Source of the DNA: Slackia isoflavoniconvertens
GTDB lineage: Bacteria; Actinomycetota; Coriobacteriia; Coriobacteriales; Eggerthellaceae
Length of the DNA stretch: 64,000 bases
Direction: 5' to 3'
Assembly: GCF_003725955.1 (NCBI RefSeq)
Contig: NZ_QIBZ01000004.1
Coordinates: 62,001-126,000 of the forward strand
Below are positions 59,636-64,000 of this stretch, piece after piece; the stretch's first letter is position 1, and every line of letters begins with the position of its first letter. The translations under genes and the position numbers were made by a program. The notes beneath the pieces were generated by a model that saw only the letters and a list, made by a program, of their open reading frames with translations, searched no databases and had not been told where the DNA came from.

Positions 59636-61069
59636 TTAAGCGGTAGCTACAGACCCTTCGACGATCTTGCCTTCCTCATCAACGCGAGGCGCGCCAGCAG
59701 CGATTTGCTTCGCAACGAGCTTACGCGCGAGCTTCACCGAGGCAACCATGCACACACCCATAACGACCGAGATCACCATGCCGAAAATCCAGGCGGGAGT
59801 AAAGCTCAAAGCCGCGTCGAACGCCTGGCCGGAAACGATGGCGCCCATAATGCCGCCGACGCTCTGCACGGCGACCATGATACTCGTGGCCCTGCTGATA
59901 TCGAGACGGCCGAATTCTTTCGTCATCATAACCGAAGGACCAACGGTGCATACGCACGTGCCGAACGCAAAGAACACTGCACCAAGAATCGGACCCCAGT
60001 CGGTCGTGTTGAAAATCATGAAGAAATTGGCCGCGAAGCACGTAAAGGTGCCGATAATGGTCGAAGGAATGAGTCCAAGACGGTCATACATCGAGCCGAG
60101 CGCAACCTTGCAGAACACAACAAGCACCAATTCGGCGGAAAGCACCGTAGAAGCCCAGGCGATATCATGGCCGCCCGTCACGATGGTCTCACCGTTCATG
60201 ACAACGGAAGTCATGTTCGAAATCGTGTTCACGACGATCATCGCATTAATTGCGCCAACCAGCATGAAGCCCAGCGCAAGCAGCCAGAACGCAGCGCTTT
60301 TCTTCATGACCTTCCAACCAATGGCAACCGTGACCTCGGGGTCAGCCTGTACAACCTTTTTCTTGCCCTTGCTCTCGATCGCTTTAATTTCGTCCTCGGT
60401 AAGCTCAGCGCCATAAGGCTGCAGGCCTTTATCGGAAGGGTGCGAACGGAAGAAAATCACGGCGATAGGAAGTGAGCCGACCAGGCAGATAACCGCAAGT
60501 ACCACGAAAGCAAAGCGCCAACCAGAGGTGGCGATGATGTTGCCGACGATCGGCGAGAGAATTGCGCCGCCGAACGCGGAACCGCACAGCGCCAACGACA
60601 CGGCGAAACCGCGCTTCAAGTTGAACCAGTTCGTGATAATAACCGAGACGAACAGGCGGGCACCGGCAGTGATAATGGTGCCAGAAAGCGCAGCAAGCAA
60701 GTAAATATGCCAGGGAGCGCTTGCGACCGAATACCCGAAGAGCATCACCGTCGCAAGGGCCGTAATGCCCACTGCGATAGCGCGTGCATTGATTTTATCG
60801 AGCAAGAAGCCGATGATGAGCGTGCCCACAATCGAAATAAGCGACGCGAGCGATGTACCCGTGTTGTATTCGCCGATCGTCATGCCCAAATCGCCCACGA
60901 TTTGCGCCTGAAAAAGCGATATGCAGTTCACGAAGGCCGTGTAGCACGTAGCCATGATCATAAAGCCGCCGATGACGATCCACCAGCCGTAGAAGAATCC
61001 CTTTTTCTCTTTGCCGCCCGTTTTCGGCGCGCCGTCTTGCGCACCATTCGCGACTTGTTCTTCCGCCAT
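59636..61069 (-). CDS. MFS transporter, oxalate:formate antiporter-like
   Basis: A 477-residue, 12-span major facilitator. The opening GFFYGWWIVIGGFMIMATCY and the LLDKINARAIAVGI loop are typical of the OFA/monocarboxylate group, with FNLKRGFAVSLALCGSAFGG in span 5. A central cytoplasmic loop (LTEDEIKAIESKGKKKV) separates the halves. GGAAGGAAG precedes the ATG. It is divergent from an M20 amidohydrolase, so it may import that enzyme's substrate or export a product. Substrate unknown. Confidence 0.88.
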   Translation of the reverse strand: MAEEQVANGAQDGAPKTGGKEKKGFFYGWWIVIGGFMIMATCYTAFVNCISLFQAQIVGDLGMTIGEYNTGTSLASLISIVGTLIIGFLLDKINARAIAVGITALATVMLFGYSVASAPWHIYLLAALSGTIITAGARLFVSVIITNWFNLKRGFAVSLALCGSAFGGAILSPIVGNIIATSGWRFAFVVLAVICLVGSLPIAVIFFRSHPSDKGLQPYGAELTEDEIKAIESKGKKKVVQADPEVTVAIGWKVMKKSAAFWLLALGFMLVGAINAMIVVNTISNMTSVVMNGETIVTGGHDIAWASTVLSAELVLVVFCKVALGSMYDRLGLIPSTIIGTFTCFAANFFMIFNTTDWGPILGAVFFAFGTCVCTVGPSVMMTKEFGRLDISRATSIMVAVQSVGGIMGAIVSGQAFDAALSFTPAWIFGMVISVVMGVCMVASVKLARKLVAKQIAAGAPRVDEEGKIVEGSVATA

Positions 61070-61145
61070 TGTTCTTCCTTCCAATATGGCCCCCGCTTGT
61101 ACAGAAAGCCGGAGATATAATGTGTAAAGGTACGACGAATGGGCA

Positions 61146-61221
61146 CTTTAGTCAACTAAAGTTTTCAACTCATTTACCTTTTAGCTGATTTTTTTGACAT
61201 TTGCCATGAAACGCGTAGAAT
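61146..61221 (+). promoter_or_regulatory. Promoter of the M20 gene with an upstream palindrome
   Basis: TTGACA at 61194-61199, 16-base spacer, TAGAAT at 61216-61221. Upstream at 61145-61162 is ACTTTAGT-CA-ACTAAAGT, a perfect 8-base inverted repeat between the divergent genes. It resembles the CTTTAG-N4-CTAAAG palindrome beside pdxR. Confidence 0.75.
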
Positions 61222-61249
61222 TGCTCGCCGAACTCTTCAGAACTTCAGC

Positions 61250-62470
61250 TTGCCCGAGGCTACGGCCCAGGCGGAAAGCGAGGCACCAGTGCCGACATCC
61301 ATTAATTTCTTCGAAGAGGCGACCGCGCTTAAAGAGCAACTCATTGCATGGCGCCGTGACATCCACCAGATGCCGGAAATCGGACTCGAAACGCCCAATA
61401 CGAGCGCCTACATTCAATCGGAGCTTACCAAGCTCGGCATTCCCTTCCACACGATCATCAACGGTTCGGGCGTCGTGGGAACCATTGGCGAAGGCGAACC
61501 GTGCCTTATGCTGCGAAGCGACATTGACGGCTTGCCAATGGCCGAAGAATCGGGCGAAGAGTTCGCATCGATCAACGGCAACATGCATGCCTGCGGCCAT
61601 GACATGCACGCAGCAACCCTGCTTGGTGCTGCCCATATTCTGAAAGCGCACGAAAGCGAATTGAAAGGCACGGTGAAGCTGTTCTTCCAGCCAGGCGAGG
61701 AAGGCTACAACGGCTCTGACGAGGCAATTGCAGAAGGCGTGCTCGAAAACCCGCACGTCGACCGCGCATTCGCGATGCATGTGGTCTCGACGGTGCCCAC
61801 GGGCGTCATCGTGTACGGCGAACGCCCTATGGCCGCGGCATACAACTGGAAAATCGTCGTTGAAGGCGTAGCGGGCCACGGGTCCATGCCCGACTCGTGC
61901 GTCGACCCCATCACCGCCGCCGCCCATATCCATATCGGACTTCAGGAAATTCTCGCCCGCGAGATTTCTCCCATGAGCGAGCTTGTTATTACCTGCGGCG
62001 CATTCAACGCCGGTGACGCCGGCAACGCGATTCCACAGTCGGCGACGATGCAAGGAACTATTCGCGTATTCGACAAGAAGACCGAGGAGCTCGCCAAAAA
62101 ACGCATCACCGAAATCGCAAGCGGAATCGCACAAACCTACCGCTGCGCAGCCACGACGACCTTCGGCCGCCCGAGCCCTGCGGTGTTCAACGACAAAGAA
62201 TTCATGGAACAATGCGTCGAATACGCCAAGCAGACGCTTCCCCAAGCGCAACTCTACGGCGGCGCACACGGCATGGGCTCCGAAGACTTCGGCAGCATCT
62301 CTCAAGCCTGCACCGCAAACTACATGATGATCGGCGCAGCCGCTGGTCCGCTCAACGAATGCTACGGGCAGCACAACCCGCATGTTCGATTCGATGAAAA
62401 CGCACTTCCTATGTCGAGCGCGCTTTACGCAAGCGTCGCGATGAACTGGCTTGACGACAACGCGAAATAG
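61250..62470 (+). CDS. M20-family metallo-amidohydrolase
   Basis: A peptidase-M20D type enzyme of 394-406 residues that removes acyl groups from amino acids or similar amides. Metal ligands are visible in NMHACGHDMHAATLLGA, FFQPGEEGYNGSD, AMHVVSTVP and GSEDFGSIS. The N-terminal LIAWRRDIHQMPEIGLE is typical of hippurate-hydrolase/IAA-amino-acid hydrolase relatives. Two starts are possible: TTG at 61250, without a clear ribosome-binding site, or GTG at 61289 with GCGAGG five bases upstream, which I think more likely. The ATG at 61206 is out of frame and inside the promoter. A terminator hairpin follows. Confidence 0.9.
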   Translation: MPEATAQAESEAPVPTSINFFEEATALKEQLIAWRRDIHQMPEIGLETPNTSAYIQSELTKLGIPFHTIINGSGVVGTIGEGEPCLMLRSDIDGLPMAEESGEEFASINGNMHACGHDMHAATLLGAAHILKAHESELKGTVKLFFQPGEEGYNGSDEAIAEGVLENPHVDRAFAMHVVSTVPTGVIVYGERPMAAAYNWKIVVEGVAGHGSMPDSCVDPITAAAHIHIGLQEILAREISPMSELVITCGAFNAGDAGNAIPQSATMQGTIRVFDKKTEELAKKRITEIASGIAQTYRCAATTTFGRPSPAVFNDKEFMEQCVEYAKQTLPQAQLYGGAHGMGSEDFGSISQACTANYMMIGAAAGPLNECYGQHNPHVRFDENALPMSSALYASVAMNWLDDNAK

Positions 62471-62492
62471 AGCAATCGCGACATATCGCTTC

Positions 62493-62532
62493 AATTGAAA
62501 TGGACTCATAAAATGTGGGTCCATTTCAATTT
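62493..62532 (+). terminator. Terminator of the M20 gene
   Basis: ATTGAAATGGAC and GTCCATTTCAAT form a 12-pair stem followed by TT, 25 bases after the stop. Confidence 0.8.
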
Positions 62533-62802
62533 GCGCAAAAAGGCCTTCGAATGTGGCACGATGCAGCGACCTCCGCATTGCGCTAATATGTTCATGAGTT
62601 TCTGACCTGGAAATTCTTGAAATATGCGCGCGCACTTCTCAATCGCTCGATTCTACCGCCTTGAAAAAGCCACATTCGGGGGCCTTTTTAGACAAAATAA
62701 AACGCATATCCACATTGGGAATCTCATTTGAGCAATTTCCAATGCGATAGAGCAAAAGCCGACATTGCCCGCGAATAAAAGACGCTCAAGCACGAAAGCT
62801 TC
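62533..62802. other. Intergenic region between M20 and whiA
   Basis: Apart from AAAAAGGCC/GGCTTTTT near 62656-62690, a likely minus-strand terminator for whiA about 110 bases beyond its stop, I see no feature or gene. Confidence 0.5.
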
Positions 62803-63726
62803 TTAGAGACTTTTCGCCATCTCTTCCAAACGACGCACGCGATGGTACACCGCGCTTTTCGACAACGGAGGATTGGCGCGCTGACCAAGCTCTTTAAGGC
62901 TTGCATCAGGGTTTTGCAAGCGCAATTTTACAAATTCCTGCAAGCCTGGCGAAAGCTCTGCCATTTTGCCGCTCTCGGCGAGCTTTCGAATGCTCACGAT
63001 CTGATCGATGGCGGCTTCAGCACTTTTCGCCTGGTTCGCGACTTCTGCGTTCACCTTGCGGTTGATTTCATTGCGCACACTCTTGCGCACACGCTCGTTT
63101 TCCATTGCGAGCGCACACTGATGTGCGCCAACAAATGCCAAGAATTCTGAAATCGCTTCCCCGCTCTTGAGGTAAACAATGTACGAGTTACGGCGATGAA
63201 GCACACGCGCATTAATGTCGCGGTCGGCCATGAGCTGTACAAGACCATCTGCCAATTCTTCGCTTTCCACGGTTATCTCGAAGTGGAAATCGCCACGTGG
63301 CTCGGCGATGAAACCGCTGCCCAGAAATGCTCCGCGCAAATAAGCAGCCGCGCAACACGTCTTCTCGACCAAATGAGGAAGAATTCCCATTTCAATACCA
63401 GTTTTTGCAAGAATTCCCAAATCGTGCAGCGCTGGCTCGAGATTCGGCTGCGAAGGAACGGTAATGAGGTAGTTCGGGGTTTTATGGAGCACGCTGCGTC
63501 GTACCGTAAGCTCGGTTTTCAGCTTATAGAGGGTGTGCAAAGAACGAATGACGAGACGCGCAACCGAGCTGATTTCCGTAGCAATCTCGAGCTTGTATCG
63601 CCCCGGGCCAGAAAACAGCAACGTGCCTTCAATGCGAGCGATTGCGGCAAGCGTAGCTTTATCGCAATGACTACACGTAGGAATCACGCGCGTGAGTTCG
63701 TCTTTGACATCGGCGGTAAACGACAT
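62803..63726 (-). CDS. whiA: DNA-binding protein WhiA
   Basis: A 307-residue regulator found throughout Gram-positives; in actinobacteria it controls division and sporulation genes, in Bacillus chromosome segregation and division. An N-terminal LAGLIDADG-like fold (FTADVKDELTRVIP, CCAAAYLRGAFLGSGFIAEP, FHFEITVESEELADGL) is followed by a helix-turn-helix (ASLKELGQRANPPLSKSAVY, HRVRRLEEMAK). The catalytic acids of homing endonucleases are absent, as normal in the family. The ATG at 63726 has AGAAAG upstream. Confidence 0.96.
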   Translation of the reverse strand: MSFTADVKDELTRVIPTCSHCDKATLAAIARIEGTLLFSGPGRYKLEIATEISSVARLVIRSLHTLYKLKTELTVRRSVLHKTPNYLITVPSQPNLEPALHDLGILAKTGIEMGILPHLVEKTCCAAAYLRGAFLGSGFIAEPRGDFHFEITVESEELADGLVQLMADRDINARVLHRRNSYIVYLKSGEAISEFLAFVGAHQCALAMENERVRKSVRNEINRKVNAEVANQAKSAEAAIDQIVSIRKLAESGKMAELSPGLQEFVKLRLQNPDASLKELGQRANPPLSKSAVYHRVRRLEEMAKSL

Positions 63727-64000
63727 GAATAAAGGCTTTCTAGGCTTCAGGAGCGAGTCGAAAGTTCAGTATACTGCAAATCACTTGCAAAATGGGACAA
63801 TAGCGGAGCTCGATCGGGTGATTTCCCTGCTCATTCGACCGAATTGCAACTGCTATCCAGAGTTTTCGAATGAGCGCGACATGATTGAATAGCGCCGAAG
63901 AGCGCAACGAACATGTCATGTTCGCACACCTTTGTTTTGTTCAAAGTATACGCTGTGGTGGACGTACGCGAGAAGGCCATCACACAAGCCAATGCGGAAA
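63727..64000. other. Right-edge gene-free DNA with a palindrome and a possible gene start
   Basis: A perfect palindrome CGAACATG-T-CATGTTCG lies at 63909-63925. Its centre spacing excludes a LexA box of the type seen at lexA. A GTG at 63959 opens a frame reading MDVREKAITQANAE to the window edge, possibly the start of a gene, but no ribosome-binding site is clear. Confidence 0.35.

Noticed and set aside
61181-62635. Minus-strand open frame of 484 codons opposite the M20 gene
   Set aside because: Antisense shadow; the plus strand has metal-binding motifs, a promoter and a terminator.
63726-63892. Short plus-strand frame after whiA
   Set aside because: It has no ribosome-binding site, overlaps the whiA start and shows no recognisable features.
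63909-63925. LexA box
   Set aside because: The half-sites are separated by seven bases, whereas the lexA and recA boxes have four.

Overview
The window reads as a chromosomal segment of a Coriobacteriia (Eggerthellaceae-like) actinobacterium. Pointers are whiA and an actinobacterial-style lexA/nrdR/recA neighbourhood, RNase Y together with RNase J, a Tat-lipoprotein flavoprotein reductase divergent from a LuxR regulator with a multi-membrane-span sensor (an arrangement common in Eggerthella relatives), SpoVS in a probable non-sporulator, moderately high GC, and several TTG/GTG starts. The genus assignment is inference. No rRNA, tRNA, CRISPR array, insertion sequence or prophage was recognised.

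Layout. 0-1 kb: 5' part of mfd. 1.4-3.9 kb: ECF sigma factor overlapping a membrane-anchored putative anti-sigma protein. 3.9-7.4 kb: pyridoxal-phosphate synthesis (pdxT, pdxS) with a divergent MocR/PdxR-type regulator; a 240-bp complex of interlocking inverted repeats sits between pdxS and pdxT. 7.4-12.6 kb: four-gene two-component/ABC module (response regulator, kinase, ATPase, permease) of the Bce type. 12.8-18.1 kb: an RmlD-like reductase, two cation-coupled amino/dicarboxylic acid symporters and ilvE. 18.35-18.71 kb: a probable non-coding RNA gene with near-consensus promoter, about seven hairpins, three C5 loops and a strong terminator, followed by a degenerate 24-bp tandem repeat. 19.1-25.7 kb: DUF364-type protein, Tat flavoprotein reductase, LuxR regulator, and an MFS transporter fused to CBS domains. 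25.9-28.6 kb: metal-resistance operon (ArsR/SmtB repressor, HMA protein, Zn/Cd/Pb-type P-ATPase) with a clear promoter and operator. 28.6-33.9 kb: a large TPR-like protein, a 59-residue protein, rnhA, a membrane protein and a zinc-ribbon protein. 34-36.6 kb: gdhA, dut, nrdR.

36.9-57.3 kb is a conserved housekeeping block: an SOS gene divergent from lexA, then (all minus strand) rnj, ftsK, rodZ-like, yajQ, rimO, a pgsA-cinA fusion, recA, recX, rny, a GHKL ATPase, spoVS, miaB, miaA, hflX. It resembles the Bacillus ftsK-pgsA-cinA-recA-rny-ymdB-spoVS-miaB order, with the GHKL ATPase in the ymdB place. LexA-type boxes lie at lexA, its divergent gene and recA. 57.3-62.5 kb: an NSS sodium symporter, an MFS transporter and a divergent M20 amidohydrolase. 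62.8-63.7 kb: whiA.

The most unusual items are the C-rich-loop RNA at 18.4 kb, the complex inverted-repeat elements at 4.6, 16.9 and 57.6 kb, the two domain fusions (PgsA-CinA and MFS-CBS), and the lexA-divergent small membrane protein.
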